Shown here: positions 19,317 through 28,607 of the stretch, piece after piece
Layout of the letters: the number at the start of each line of letters is the position of its first letter
Position numbering within the stretch: the stretch's first letter is position 1
From: Bradyrhizobium yuanmingense
Lineage (GTDB): Bacteria > Pseudomonadota > Alphaproteobacteria > Rhizobiales > Xanthobacteraceae
DNA length: 64,000 bases
Assembly: GCF_029167105.1 (NCBI RefSeq)
Contig: NZ_JARFML010000007.1
Location: 186,001 to 250,000 of the forward strand
Reading direction: 5' to 3'
Translations under genes and position numbers: made by a program
Notes under the pieces: generated by a model
What the model was told of the DNA's origin: nothing
The model's database searches: none
The model's input: the letters and a program-made list of their open reading frames with translations, nothing else

Positions 19317-20078
19317 TCAGACGGCCGCTTCCGGCAGCAGCGCGCGGGTCGGTCCGAACAGCTCTTCGAACGCCTGCTTGAGCGCGATGTCGACGTCGGC
19401 CATGGTCACGAGTTGGCCGAGATCGACCAGCGAGGTGACGCCGTAACGGGGGTCGACGACGCCGCAGGGCACGATGCCGGCGAAATGCGACAGCTCCGGC
19501 TCGACATTGATGGCGATGCCGTGAAACGAGACCCAGCGCTTCAGGCGGACGCCGATCGCCGCGATCTTGTCTTCGTGCTCAGGTCCCTTGTCGGGTCGCC
19601 TGACCCAGACGCCGACCCTGTCCTCGCGCCGCTCGCCGCGGACGTTGAAGGCGGCGAGCGTCTTCAGGATCAGCTCCTCTAGGCTCGCGACATAGGCGCG
19701 CACGTCCGGCCGGCGGCGCTTGAGGTCGAGCATGATGTAGGCCACGCGCTGGCCGGGCCCGTGATAGGTGAGCTGCCCGCCGCGCCCCGTAGCATAGGTC
19801 GGGAATCGGGCATCGAGCAGGTCGCTTTCCTTGCCCGAGGTGCCGGAGGTGTAGAGCGGGGGATGTTCCAGCAGCCAGACCAGTTCAGGGGCCTCGCCCG
19901 CGGCGATCGCCGCGACACGCGCCTCCATGGCGGCGACGGCCTCCGGATAGGGCACCGGGGCGTCCGAAATCCGCCATTCGACGGGCTCATCGCCTGCGGC
20001 GGAAAACGACGTCAAATCGAGGTCTTGACGCAGGTCTTGACGTTGGTCTTGGCGGGGCTTTTGGGTCGAATTAACCAT
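19317..20078 (-). CDS. lipB: Lipoyl(octanoyl) transferase
   Basis: 253 residues. It moves octanoate from acyl carrier protein to lipoyl domains of 2-oxoacid dehydrogenases and the glycine cleavage system. Visible hallmarks are [13 protein letters not shown] (98-110), the catalytic Lys in [14 protein letters not shown] (Lys 171) and Cys 205 in GIVPCGV, 34 residues apart as in characterised LipB. The N-terminus carries an extra hydrophilic segment with repeated (R)QDL units (about 10-22) encoded by a small in-frame DNA repeat. The gene is single and convergent with the DnaB-like gene's neighbourhood. Confidence 0.95.
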   Translation of the reverse strand: MVNSTQKPRQDQRQDLRQDLDLTSFSAAGDEPVEWRISDAPVPYPEAVAAMEARVAAIAAGEAPELVWLLEHPPLYTSGTSGKESDLLDARFPTYATGRGGQLTYHGPGQRVAYIMLDLKRRRPDVRAYVASLEELILKTLAAFNVRGERREDRVGVWVRRPDKGPEHEDKIAAIGVRLKRWVSFHGIAINVEPELSHFAGIVPCGVVDPRYGVTSLVDLGQLVTMADVDIALKQAFEELFGPTRALLPEAAV

Positions 20079-20160
20079 TGGCTAACCATAACGTGGTGAT
20101 GATCTCGGGAGCAAATGCCAAGTCCTTTGGCTCAAGTCCCAAGTTGCGGCGGTCCTGACA

Positions 20161-20403
20161 GTGCCCACTCTCGATAAAGTCACCGTGGATCTCATGGTCG
20201 TCCTCGGGACGACCACCATGCCGATCCATCAGGTATTACGTCTTTCCCGCGGCGCCATCATCGAGCTGGACGCAACCGAGGCCGACGAGGTCAAGGTGCT
20301 CGCCAATAATCTGCCGGTCGCCTCCGGCGTCGTGCTGGTCGACCGCAACAGGATCGCGGTCGAGGTCAAGCAGATGCTGCCGCGGTCGCCCGGGACGCGG
20401 TAG
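20161..20403 (+). CDS. FliN-like SpoA-domain protein (orphan)
   Basis: 80 residues, nearly all one SpoA (FliN/FliM C-terminal) domain: VDLMVVLGTTTMPIHQVLRLSRGAIIEL ends in the usual VLVDRNRIAVEV strand pair. In flagella FliN sits in the C-ring and switches rotation. No flagellar genes are nearby, so this may be a second copy for another motor, a remnant, or a protein with a different role. The start is GTG at 20161, without a clear ribosome binding site; the family's N-terminal extension is missing or very short. Confidence 0.75.
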   Translation: MPTLDKVTVDLMVVLGTTTMPIHQVLRLSRGAIIELDATEADEVKVLANNLPVASGVVLVDRNRIAVEVKQMLPRSPGTR

Positions 20404-20603
20404 GGGCCCCGATCACACGGGAACGGTCCGGGCAAGCGGTTGCGGCCCGGGTATCCGATAAGGCCGATCTCCCGGGGAGGCGGGGGTTTTCCTGCCAAGC
20501 TTGTGGAATTCGGGGCTTTTGCAGGCTTGTATCCCCCTGATGGATTTGTTAGATCGGCGCCGCTGATCCGGCCACCCGAACGACCTCAGGCCGGCATCTC
20601 CTA

Positions 20604-20688
20604 GCGCTCGTGGCGGAACTGGTAGACGCGCTGCCTTGAGGTGGCAGTGGGTAACACCGTGGGGGTTCGAGTCCCTCCGAGCGCACCA
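20604..20688 (+). tRNA. tRNA-Leu (anticodon GAG)
   Basis: 85 bases including an encoded CCA. The acceptor arms GCGCTCG and CGAGCGC pair perfectly, the D-loop region reads GGCGGAACTGGTAGACGC, the anticodon stem is CTGCC/GGCAG with loop TTGAGGT (GAG at 20638-20640), a short variable arm follows as expected for class II tRNA-Leu, and the T-arm contains GGTTCGAGTCC. It reads CUC/CUU codons. It lies at the border between ordinary chromosomal genes and the gene-poor edge of the polysaccharide region. Confidence 0.95.
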
Positions 20689-21786
20689 TAATTTGCAAAT
20701 CGCTGGCGGGTTGCCCACCGTGCGGTGAATACGAGTGTGCCAGAGCTGTCGAAAGTGAACGCAAGCTCACTGTGTGGCTTGCTCGTCGCCTTCAAGACTT
20801 CACTCCCATCCTAAGTAATGATGAGTTTCACCGGAGAGCTGGCCGCAACGGCGATGCCGGCTCGCATTCACGGATGGCACCTGCGTCTTGCAGTACGGAG
20901 ATGGTCCAGCCACGCAAGGTTCGGATTCCCGGCCGTCTTTCTCTCGTCATCAGCATGAAGATCGCTCCTGCCGGGCCAATGTTTGCTGCTGGTGTTGCGT
21001 ATGTTGGTCGTGCGCTTCCGAGGAAGACGGCATAGCCCAGCACGCCATGGCGACTTCACGCCCGTCGGGCACGTTGCGGACGATTGGGGGCCGGGTAATC
21101 CGGTTGCACACGTTCAGGTTTCGGGAGGTGCCCGGCGAGGACGGTTGTCAGTTGCGGGTTGGGCATGCGCCAGCTCGCGGGTCGGTCAGACATACCTGAT
21201 TAGAACAAAATGGGAACGAGAGAGTCGATACCGTCGCTTGTTATCGACTGAGGCACCAATGTTCTCCTCGCCCGTTGGGCATCGATGAAGCGGTCCGACA
21301 CTAACGGGGATCCAGAAGGGCGCTTGCAATTCCATGCTGGCCTTCAACTCCAGGGAGCATAGTCGTCACAAATGCCCTGAACTGCGGATGCCTTGCGTGC
21401 GATGTCTCATGCTCGGCGGCCTCGGGCGCGCGATGCCGGCGCTGATCGTCGTCTTTGTCCCGAGCGCCGTGCTTCCGCCCTTCTTACTCTCTCGCGGAGC
21501 CGCCTCAATTGAGCCAGCAGGCTAACGAGCTCGATTCTTGTGTCACGCAGAACAGCCAGGCTGCAAATCCCACTACTCACTACAACACCCCCAAACAGGC
21601 CTTTGCCGAAATTCGTGACGGAAGCTCGGATTGTGGCGACGTGCCAACAACGTCTAAGCGATGGCCACCGGGGGCGTCGGTTCGTTTTACGACAATGCGC
21701 GAAAATATTCTAAATGGTTGCAATGCGTTGCAACAGCAACGCGCTATCGGAAGGGGAATATGAACACACTCTCCGAAGCGCGCGGG
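20689..21786. other. Gene-poor stretch after tRNA-Leu
   Basis: About 1.1 kb with short open frames on both strands, none with a recognisable product and a good ribosome binding site. I see no transposase remnant. An inverted repeat GTTGCAA-TGCG-TTGCAAC lies at 21717-21734, just ahead of an AAGGGG-ATG start (21762) whose frame would run antisense to the small zinc-binding gene. The stretch looks like degraded DNA at the edge of an acquired region, but no attachment-site copy was found. Confidence 0.4.
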
Positions 21787-22011
21787 TCATTTGCACCAGC
21801 ACGTTGGCGCTATACGAGCTACCTCTACTGTTCTGACGATCGGCTCCTCGACCCAGGCCTCGCGGGCAAACCAGTTGTGATTGGCCCGACAGTCCGGACA
21901 AAGAGTATTGCCGAAAAACACGATGCTTCGCAGGAAAGTCTCACGATCGGATTTGATGCCGGTCGGAATCGCGCGGCCGGATTGCGGACACTTGACCATG
22001 ATCATGCCCAT
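21787..22011 (-). CDS. Small Cys-containing protein (zinc-ribbon-like)
   Basis: 74 residues; function unknown. The core reads MVKCPQSGRAIPTGIKSD followed by TLCPDCRANHNWFAREAWV, giving one CP and one CPDC site that could bind zinc. I remember small proteins with KCPxTGR.IPTG and CPxCxxxHxWFAxEAWV as repeated hypothetical proteins in Bradyrhizobium. The ATG at 22011 follows AGGGAGG with a five-base spacer. The last about 18 residues (from VRTVEV on) do not resemble what I recall of the family. No neighbour suggests a role. Confidence 0.58.
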   Translation of the reverse strand: MGMIMVKCPQSGRAIPTGIKSDRETFLRSIVFFGNTLCPDCRANHNWFAREAWVEEPIVRTVEVARIAPTCWCK

Positions 22012-22688
22012 ACGAGCCTCCCTGAAACACGTATTTGTCGAGTAAAAGGGCCGGCCGGCTGGAGTGCGCTCTCGTCGGTGCGGGTGACTTGGGGGGCATC
22101 GCACCTGGGGTCGTTGTTCGAGCAAAAGGGCAGCTTGCTCGTGACGACGCTTCTCCAACCGACCGGATTCCTGCTTGGCGAATTCTTGGGCCAGTGCCGG
22201 CTTTCGCCGAGACACTGAATGACCTCCGACGTCAACCGAATGCTTCTGGGAGGCGTCTAATAATGGTCTTGTCGAAATACCTGTGACTTCGAGCGGAACC
22301 CTGCAACGAAGCCGTTATTGTCCTCTGGACGGACAGATTGGCAAACCGGATCACTGGTGTCGCCCCCTCGGTGCGGTTTGTTAATATTCTCGATTTCCAT
22401 TTAATGTGCAAATTAAAATTGGCCTTGTCGGTCTGATTTGCGACTCTTGGCTGATTTATTTTTACGCGGCTCGTGCATCGTCGAAAAATGTCCGGTCCGT
22501 CTCGTAGGCTTCAGCGGCCCTTGTTCCTGTTCGATGCGTGCAGCGCTTCGCCCGTGGTACCGAATGGTCGCCCGGAGGTTCAAATGTGAAACAAATTTTG
22601 ATTATAACCACAATCTGCAAATCTCGTTGTTAATTGCTGCCGATCACGTAAGCTAAACTCGTCCAGGTTTCTTCGGCTGGAGGAGACG
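22012..22688. other. Intergenic region with AT-rich segment
   Basis: No convincing gene. The left part is GC-rich with short shadow frames. From about 22375 to 22440 the sequence turns AT-rich (GTTAATATTCTCG, GTGCAAATTAAAATTGG), as does 22590-22640. A CAAACCG/CGGTTTG pair surrounds 22341-22381. It probably holds the promoter of the small gene at 22689 and is a possible H-NS/MucR target. Confidence 0.35.
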
Positions 22689-22934
22689 ATGTGGGAATTA
22701 ATTCTTAACGAGTACAACCTCACCTCGGCGACGCTGCAGGTGGCTCAGATGCGCGCAGAATTGGTCAGCATTGGCGAGAAGGAGCGCATTCTGAGAGAAC
22801 GGAGTGCCGATCGCGAAGCTTATCGGTACCTGTTGGATGCTCATCGGTTGAGCGCCAGTGCGAGCCTTCTTGGAGAGCAGGGGTTGAGCATTTCTCCTCA
22901 AGACGGGGGCAAGGACGGTCAGCTCGCGGCATGA
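22689..22934 (+). CDS. Small hypothetical protein upstream of HprK-like gene
   Basis: 81 residues, unrecognised. The ATG follows GGAGGAGACG, a strong ribosome binding site. The sequence is mostly helical and charged (QMRAELVSIGEKERILRERS), with a polar Gly-rich tail (SPQDGGKDGQ). There is no signal peptide and no Cys. It lies 178 bases before the PqqD/HprK-like gene on the same strand, so it could belong to that unit or be a small regulator. A peptide substrate of the neighbouring kinase-like protein is possible but purely speculative. Confidence 0.5.
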   Translation: MWELILNEYNLTSATLQVAQMRAELVSIGEKERILRERSADREAYRYLLDAHRLSASASLLGEQGLSISPQDGGKDGQLAA

Positions 22935-23112
22935 CCGGCCGGAACGACATGTCGAAGCGAGCCGGACCGGGCGACGTTTTCGGTTGAACGGAAATCGCAG
23001 CGCCGCAGTGGGCTAGATAGAATGCCGCAGGCGGCGCCCGTCCGCTGTCGGTGCCGCCACAACATCCTTCCCGGAGGCCGTCGCCGCCTCGCCGGTACAA
23101 GGCGAGGCAGAA

Positions 23113-24252
23113 TTGTTCACATCGGTGGAAGCCGTGTTGGAAAGATCGTCGGCAGAGATAGTGTTGAGACCGGCTCCGAATGCAGTATTCGCGCTGTTGG
23201 ATGGCCGAGCAATCATCTTCAGCGAAGGGGAGCAGAAGATCTTTGAACTCGACCGAGTAGGGGCATTTATCTGGTGCAAGTTAGGGGAAGGCGCCTCGCT
23301 AGGAGACGTGTATCGGGCACTTGGGGCGCAAGGCATTGATGAGCCCACGGCACGCCAGTTCACGCGAGAGGTCGTAAATGCCTGGATCGATCGGGCATTG
23401 CTCAAAGTCGATTGGCGGATGCCGGCCGACTGGGCCTTCTCAGCAAAACTCGGTGGACACAGAATAACCGTCCGGGCGGCAAATCGGGACCTCCTGGGAC
23501 GGCTGCTGTCGGCGTTCTGTGTTTCGGACCAGGGCGCCGGCGGCGACGCCGACATCGCGATCGAGACAATGATGCTGGATGAACAAGCGTTGTTGCGCGG
23601 ACAGGATTCCAGCATTTCCAGATGCGAAGTCGAAGCGCTCGCGCCTACGATCAAAGCTCATATCACCGAGCGGCTCATTCGAAGCACTCGCTGGGTCTTC
23701 TCACTTCATGCCGCTTCTCTCGTGAAAGACGGCATGGGCCTGCTGTTGTGCGGCCATCCGGGAGCTGGAAAGTCTACCCTCACACTGCAACTGGTGGACG
23801 CCGGACTGCGGTACGCTGGCGATGACGTCGCGTTGGTTGGCGGTGAGGGAACGATCTGCGGAGTGCCGTTCGCGATCACCCTCAAGAAAGGATCGTGGGG
23901 CTCGCTCTCGCGACTACATGGCGACCGGTACGACGCGACGCATTGCCGCTCGGACGGCGTTCGGGTGCGGTACGTACCCATTTCGGATGCGCAGAACCAA
24001 TGCGTTCCCGCAAGCTGGATCATCTTCTTGAACAGGGTCCCGAGTGGTCCGGCCGAACTCGCCGCAATAGATCGTTTGGATTCGATAAAGCGGCTCATCG
24101 ACAACGCATTTGCCGGCGATGGTAGACTGTCACAGGCCGGCTTCTCCGCTTTAAGGCGGATTGTCGCGGGCGCGCAATCGCTTCAACTCACCTACAGCGA
24201 GGCCGGAGAGGCTCGGCGCGTGCTTGTGGATCTTTGCAATGGCAAGGCATAG
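23113..24252 (+). CDS. PqqD-like plus HPr-kinase-like P-loop protein
   Basis: 379 residues. Residues about 20-95 resemble a PqqD-like fold (LDRVGAFIWCKLGEGASLGDVYRAL). Residues about 190-350 form an HprK-type P-loop domain with Walker A GHPGAGKST (214-222), then AGDDVALV (235-242). HprK phosphorylates serine on HPr in sugar regulation; relatives in exosortase and lasso-peptide clusters act on other, mostly unknown targets. A PqqD domain usually presents a peptide. The next gene, an NTP_transf_5 protein, overlaps by 14 bases, a pairing I know from such clusters. The start is TTG at 23113 (GAGG 5 bases upstream); a GTG at 23131 is possible. Confidence 0.68.
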   Translation: MFTSVEAVLERSSAEIVLRPAPNAVFALLDGRAIIFSEGEQKIFELDRVGAFIWCKLGEGASLGDVYRALGAQGIDEPTARQFTREVVNAWIDRALLKVDWRMPADWAFSAKLGGHRITVRAANRDLLGRLLSAFCVSDQGAGGDADIAIETMMLDEQALLRGQDSSISRCEVEALAPTIKAHITERLIRSTRWVFSLHAASLVKDGMGLLLCGHPGAGKSTLTLQLVDAGLRYAGDDVALVGGEGTICGVPFAITLKKGSWGSLSRLHGDRYDATHCRSDGVRVRYVPISDAQNQCVPASWIIFLNRVPSGPAELAAIDRLDSIKRLIDNAFAGDGRLSQAGFSALRRIVAGAQSLQLTYSEAGEARRVLVDLCNGKA

Positions 24253-25318
24253 CAGCGCGCTTACGAGTCTCTGCAACTGCTTGCGCGGCAGGCCGCCGGC
24301 CGACATAGAGTGGACGTCCGTCATCGGGCTCGCAAATCAGACCCTGACGACGCCGGCTCTCATCGACTTTGTCGACGAATATGCGTCGATGCTGCCGGAG
24401 GACGTCTGCGCATATATTCGGCATATCCACCGCCGAAACGTGCTGCGCAATGACCGCCTCGTCGCTCAACTCGAAGAAGCTGCCGCTGCACTGAATGGTC
24501 ACGGCATTACGCCGCTTCTGCTCAAGGGGGCTTCGACGCTGGCGACCGCGCCCGAGGCGCGAAGGGGTGTTCGGATAATGTCCGATCTGGATATCATGGT
24601 CATGCCAGACGACGCCAGAACGGCTGTCGCCGCGCTATTTGGAATTGGTTACGATATCCATAACCAGGCCGATCCCGAAAGCCATAGATGGCATGCCGAT
24701 CTGAATCGCCCCCAGGATGTCGGGTCCATCGACCTGCAGCGGGCAGCTCCCGGTCCTGCGTACCTCTACCAGAACTTCGGGCATGCGCTGAACCATTGTA
24801 TTCCTGCGCCGCTCGGACGGGCACGCGTATATATCCCCACGCCAACCTTCCAAGCGCTGATGTTGATCATCCATGATCAGTTTCAAGACTATGGTTATTG
24901 GCTTGGCGACCTCGACCTGCGGCACCTTGTTGAATTGCGCGACCTAAGCCATTCAGCCGAGCCTGTCGATTGGGAGAAGCTTACCTCTCGTGTCTCGGGC
25001 GACTTGATGAAGAACGCGGTTGAAACCCAGCTGATCGCTGTTGCCGAGCTACTTGGCGTCGACATTCCACACGCGTTGCGCTCCCGACTGATTCCTCGCC
25101 TGCAGTTCATGCGTCAGTTGATGCAAGCACGCTTTCCGGCTACGCGCGTGCCTCTCCTCGCGATGAGCCTTCTGGACTTCAGAAACTATCGTAGAGAGGC
25201 AACTATCGTCTCGACAAAGACTGGGGCGAACCGACGGGGATTGTGGTCTGTGCCAAAGGCTAGCACCTTACGACTTCTTTTGAACGCGACGACCGCAGTT
25301 CGTGCGGGCAAGGTCTAA
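24239..25318 (+). CDS. Nucleotidyltransferase family protein (NTP_transf_5-like)
   Basis: 359 residues. The signature is HGITPLLLKGAS followed by RIMSDLDIMVMPDD, the latter holding the paired acidic residues of the nucleotidyltransferase fold. The rest is helical, with an HALNHC ... LMLIIHDQFQDYGYW region typical of the family. The biochemical role is unknown; members occur in exosortase, lasso peptide and polysaccharide clusters beside HprK-like genes. The ATG at 24239 overlaps the end of the HprK-like gene, implying one transcript. A longer reading from 24161 would overlap that gene by about 90 bases and is less likely. Confidence 0.68.
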   Translation: MARHSSALTSLCNCLRGRPPADIEWTSVIGLANQTLTTPALIDFVDEYASMLPEDVCAYIRHIHRRNVLRNDRLVAQLEEAAAALNGHGITPLLLKGASTLATAPEARRGVRIMSDLDIMVMPDDARTAVAALFGIGYDIHNQADPESHRWHADLNRPQDVGSIDLQRAAPGPAYLYQNFGHALNHCIPAPLGRARVYIPTPTFQALMLIIHDQFQDYGYWLGDLDLRHLVELRDLSHSAEPVDWEKLTSRVSGDLMKNAVETQLIAVAELLGVDIPHALRSRLIPRLQFMRQLMQARFPATRVPLLAMSLLDFRNYRREATIVSTKTGANRRGLWSVPKASTLRLLLNATTAVRAGKV

Positions 25319-25460
25319 GGTCAGCGAACGTCGGCGCTTTCGCGATTGAGGCGTCGGTTGGCCAAGCGGGTTTTCGATCCGCCGCCTGCTCGAGGCGGAA
25401 TTCGCTGCTCGGAACGCACGGTGGGCATTCCCAGCTCAACGCGGTGCCACTTTCGCGCAT

Positions 25461-25886
25461 CTAGGAATGCTCTCGGCCACCAGCATTCCGTTCGGACGAT
25501 TCACCGTTCTCGGGGATCTTGAACTCCTCGAGCGTGTGGCCCGATTTCAGGGCGGCAACGAGCCAACGGGGCTGCTTACCACGTCCAGACCAAGTCTCTG
25601 TTGGCTGGAGCGGATTAAAGTACTTCGGCACGACCTTCGGGTATTTGCGACGGGGCGGCTGGCCTGTTCCCGCCTCAGTCGCCCCGCTTTCAGCTCCACC
25701 GAGTTGATCCGGCTGGTTGAGCTGCGCAAGACGCTTTTCTAGCTCTCGCTTTTCGGCGGTGATCTTTTCGGCGAGAATCTTTGTCAGCTCCTCGTGAAGG
25801 AGCCAAAGTTCCTCAAAATCCATGGCTTCGAGATCTTGCCTTCGCATTAGCATTTCTCGACACCGTTCGACTGACCCGTCGTCCAT
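25461..25886 (-). CDS. H-NS-family nucleoid protein, copy 1
   Basis: 141 residues. An N-terminal coiled coil (LEAMDFEELWLLHEELTKIL ... EKRELEKRLAQL) mediates oligomerisation. After a flexible linker the C-terminal DNA-binding domain carries RKYPKVVPKY and the hallmark TWSGRGKQPRWL with the AT-hook-like GRGKQP loop. H-NS proteins bind AT-rich, often acquired DNA and silence it. It is divergent from a second copy (26560-26928), the two sharing an AT-rich 670-base gap that could be their own target. A later ATG is possible; the first ATG at 25886 is kept. Confidence 0.87.
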   Translation of the reverse strand: MDDGSVERCREMLMRRQDLEAMDFEELWLLHEELTKILAEKITAEKRELEKRLAQLNQPDQLGGAESGATEAGTGQPPRRKYPKVVPKYFNPLQPTETWSGRGKQPRWLVAALKSGHTLEEFKIPENGESSERNAGGREHS

Positions 25887-26559
25887 TCAGCCATTCTTCG
25901 TCCGAGTGACGAATGATTGTTTGACTAAATCAGCGCTCAAATTGATCACGAGATAAAAATATTATATATTATTTAATAATTATTGCGACGATTATTTTAT
26001 TAACTGATCCCGGTGGCAAAGAATCTCGCCGAAGATGCTTAGAGGAGGCATGGTTTGATAGAGTATCCTCTTGAACGTCTTCAGGATTCAGTCGGCCGGT
26101 TTGCGGCTCCGCCGACCTTGTTGTCCGACATTCGGGCCCTGAGCTTCCAAATCGAGCTCAGACGGCGCGCGCTGAAGGATATTGGGATTATTGGCTCCCG
26201 TTTGCGTCTCTGGGGCGGCTGCAAGGCGGTAGGAGGCTTAACAAAAGCAGCCCGGCGCGTCAGCATCTAGTGCTCCGGCGTGGCAGGTCCCTGACAGAAT
26301 CGGCTCCTATGCCATCTTTGATGGGGCTTGAGCAGTTAACGCGCGGTGATTGAGCAAAATAGATGTGCGCGTATCCTGTCCGCGGTTAAATTGTGCGGAT
26401 CGCTCATTTTACCGGCTTGATTATTAACGTGGACCCAGTTATCTGGAGCGCCAGTTCCAGTTCGGTTCCAAACATTCTTCTGGGATAATCGGGCTCTCTG
26501 TCTTGATTAATATATCGACAGAGGCAATATTGGGTTGGGCGCAACTACACGGTGAGATC
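25887..26559. promoter_or_regulatory. AT-rich divergent region between two H-NS-family genes
   Basis: 670 bases between two divergent hns-like genes. Positions about 25940-26005 are almost pure A/T (GATAAAAATATTATATATTA, then TTTAATAATTATT), very unlike the flanking coding DNA. It must hold both promoters and is the likeliest autoregulatory H-NS binding site. It also encloses a possible small gene at 26055. Confidence 0.5.
26055..26270 (+). CDS. Possible small protein between H-NS genes
   Basis: 71 residues, unrecognised. The start is TTG at 26055 with GAGGAGG six bases upstream, the main evidence for translation. The product is basic with no membrane segment or motif (RALSFQIELRRRALKDIG, then SRLRLWGGCKAVGG). 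It could equally be a chance frame. Confidence 0.35.
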   Translation: MIEYPLERLQDSVGRFAAPPTLLSDIRALSFQIELRRRALKDIGIIGSRLRLWGGCKAVGGLTKAARRVSI

Positions 26560-26928
26560 ATGGCGGCTAAGAAACTTGAGTTAGAAGCGATGTCCCTTGA
26601 CGATCTCTGGTCGCTTCATGAGGAAATCAGCGGGATCCTGTCTGACCGGATCAAGGCGGAAAAGAACGAGCTGGAAAAGCGCTTGGCGGCACTTGGGGGC
26701 GGGATGGCTGTTTTGGCGGATTCGAGCCCGGCAGGCGCGTCTTCGACCGGCAAGCCGAGACGCAAATATCCTCGGGTGCTGCCGAAATATCGGAATCCGC
26801 AGACGGCCGAGACCTGGTCGGGACGTGGTAAGCGGCCGCGCTGGTTGGTTGCCGCAATGAAGTCTGGCCGGAGAATTGAAGAGTTTCGCATCGGCGAAGC
26901 CAGTCCGAAGCTTCGCCAGCGGGCGTGA
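26560..26928 (+). CDS. H-NS-family nucleoid protein, copy 2
   Basis: 122 residues. It has the same build as copy 1: coiled coil (LELEAMSLDDLWSLHEEISG ... EKNELEKRLAAL), linker, then RRKYPRVLPKYRNP and TWSGRGKRPRWLVAAMKSGR. The ATG at 26560 (GGTGAG upstream) gives the usual family start; a TTG at 26503 would add 19 unrelated residues. It directly precedes the minus-strand polysaccharide genes and is well placed to silence the AT-rich promoters of this region. The two copies differ enough in linker and tail to have distinct partners. Confidence 0.87.
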   Translation: MAAKKLELEAMSLDDLWSLHEEISGILSDRIKAEKNELEKRLAALGGGMAVLADSSPAGASSTGKPRRKYPRVLPKYRNPQTAETWSGRGKRPRWLVAAMKSGRRIEEFRIGEASPKLRQRA

Positions 26929-26989
26929 CTAATCGGTAATCGGCAGGAGTGTAAGGGCGTATAAGAGGCGCTATTCGCATGATCTGTGC

Positions 26990-28459
26990 TCAGTAGGCAT
27001 TGCGCCCTCGCAAGACCTCTACCGGAGTTCGCAGGAGGATTGCGAGATCCAGCCCAAGACTCCAGTTGTCGATATACCAGAGATCATATTGGACACGTGT
27101 TTCGACCATGACTGCTGTGGGAGTGGCGCCCCGGCAGCCATGGACTTGAGCCCAGCCAGTCAACCCTGGCCTGACCCGGCGCCGAAGCGCGTAGTTTCGC
27201 ACAAGCTTGTCAAATTCACTGTCGTGAGCCACGGCGTGAGGACGCGGTCCCACGAGCGACATGCTGCCGTCGAGAACGTTTAGCAGTTGCGGCAATTCAT
27301 CGAAGCTCATTCGGCGCAGCCATTTGCCGACGCGGGTAACGCGTCGATCGGCGCGGTTGGCCTGAAGGACTACGGGTCCGTCCTCGAGCACACGCATGGT
27401 CCGGAATTTACGGATCAAGAAGATTCGGCCGTTAAAGCCACAGCGTTGCTGCCGAAAGAATACAGGCCCGGGGGAATCTAACTTGATCGCCACCGCGGTG
27501 AGCGCAAGCAGCGGGGCGAGCATCACCAATGCGAGGCCCGCACCGATAACGTCAATCGTCCGCTTGATCGCGCACTCCAGCGGTGTGAGGGGGCCACGCT
27601 GGAGTTCTACACAAACGGCGCTTCCAAGACTCCGCTTGGGGTGTCGAAGCAACTCGGATGTCGTGCCAACGGGCACGAATATAATCGGGAAGGGCAAAAC
27701 GCGCAGATCGGCAACAAAGGCTCGCAGTTCGGGCCATCGCTCCGGTTCAGCTTCCACCACAACCTGATCGAGATGGCAGGTGCGGATGTAGTCGATGACG
27801 CGCATCGTGAGCCGCCTTCGGCAGGCAGGACCGAAGCCTAACGGAGGCAAGCTGAACCGTCCCTTGACGAGATACCCGTGCATCGACAAGGTCTCGGACA
27901 ATCCCACGTTCTTCGCCAATGGTTGATCGCTGATCAGAACAATGTTTGTAGTGGCGAACCTCCTGCCGCTCAGGGCCCTTCCGAGAAGCACCTTGACTCC
28001 CCACCGTTCGCCCAAAAGTAAGCTCAGGCCCAAGACGGCAAAGAGCAGGCCTGGGTGCTGAGAGGTCTCCGGGCGAATTGCGAAGCCGTACACCGCCAAG
28101 ATGAAAAGTACTGAGGACATCCAAGCCAAACAGACCGCGCGCATCTGGTTTCGGAGGACGAGGAGCTCAACCGGCTGATAAAGGCCGTGGGTCTTCAGCA
28201 GGCAAACGAGGCAAGCTGCGCTAACCAGCGCCAAGCCAAGCGCGTTGGCCAAGTTGGCCGCAGCTTGCCCATACTGAGCTTGGTAAAGCAATGTAGACAC
28301 GAGGCTGGCAAACAGAATAGTCGCAACATCAGCACCGAGCACCACGTGCTCGACCGCGTCATAACGGAGGGGCCATTTGAGCTTGCGGGATACCGTCGGT
28401 TCGGGACTGAGACGATCCGTAACCTCCCGATCGGGGAAATGTCGGTTCACGAAGTTCAT
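26990..28459 (-). CDS. Polyprenyl-phosphate sugar-1-phosphate transferase (EPS initiating enzyme)
   Basis: 489-residue membrane enzyme. Four to five N-terminal helices (about 40-160), a central domain, and a C-terminal catalytic domain beginning [16 protein letters not shown], with [30 protein letters not shown] and [15 protein letters not shown]. It starts repeat-unit synthesis by moving a sugar phosphate (often glucose-1-P or galactose-1-P) from a UDP-sugar to undecaprenyl phosphate on the inner membrane. It resembles WcaJ/ExoY/PssA-type enzymes; the sugar cannot be told. It is last in a minus-strand operon after the Wzc- and Wzy-type genes, 148 bases downstream. Confidence 0.88.
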   Translation of the reverse strand: MNFVNRHFPDREVTDRLSPEPTVSRKLKWPLRYDAVEHVVLGADVATILFASLVSTLLYQAQYGQAAANLANALGLALVSAACLVCLLKTHGLYQPVELLVLRNQMRAVCLAWMSSVLFILAVYGFAIRPETSQHPGLLFAVLGLSLLLGERWGVKVLLGRALSGRRFATTNIVLISDQPLAKNVGLSETLSMHGYLVKGRFSLPPLGFGPACRRRLTMRVIDYIRTCHLDQVVVEAEPERWPELRAFVADLRVLPFPIIFVPVGTTSELLRHPKRSLGSAVCVELQRGPLTPLECAIKRTIDVIGAGLALVMLAPLLALTAVAIKLDSPGPVFFRQQRCGFNGRIFLIRKFRTMRVLEDGPVVLQANRADRRVTRVGKWLRRMSFDELPQLLNVLDGSMSLVGPRPHAVAHDSEFDKLVRNYALRRRVRPGLTGWAQVHGCRGATPTAVMVETRVQYDLWYIDNWSLGLDLAILLRTPVEVLRGRNAY

Positions 28460-28607
28460 GTGTCGGAGCTCTGCGATTTAATATTTAACTATTTATTAAT
28501 TAATCGCCATTATCAAGCAAAAACCCTGGTTCCGCGCATTTAATGGCGTGCGCCCCTTTGTCGCCGATCTGCGATCGCGGCTTGGGCTGAAAGCGCGGCT
28601 CCTGAAG

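Noticed and set aside
21661..22218. 185-residue plus-strand frame
   Set aside because: It is antisense to the small Cys protein at 21787-22011, which has a better ribosome binding site and a recognisable core.
25319..25460. Possible tRNA or small RNA with GGTTTTCGATCC-like loop
   Set aside because: I could not pair acceptor, D and anticodon arms; the likeness is limited to one loop.
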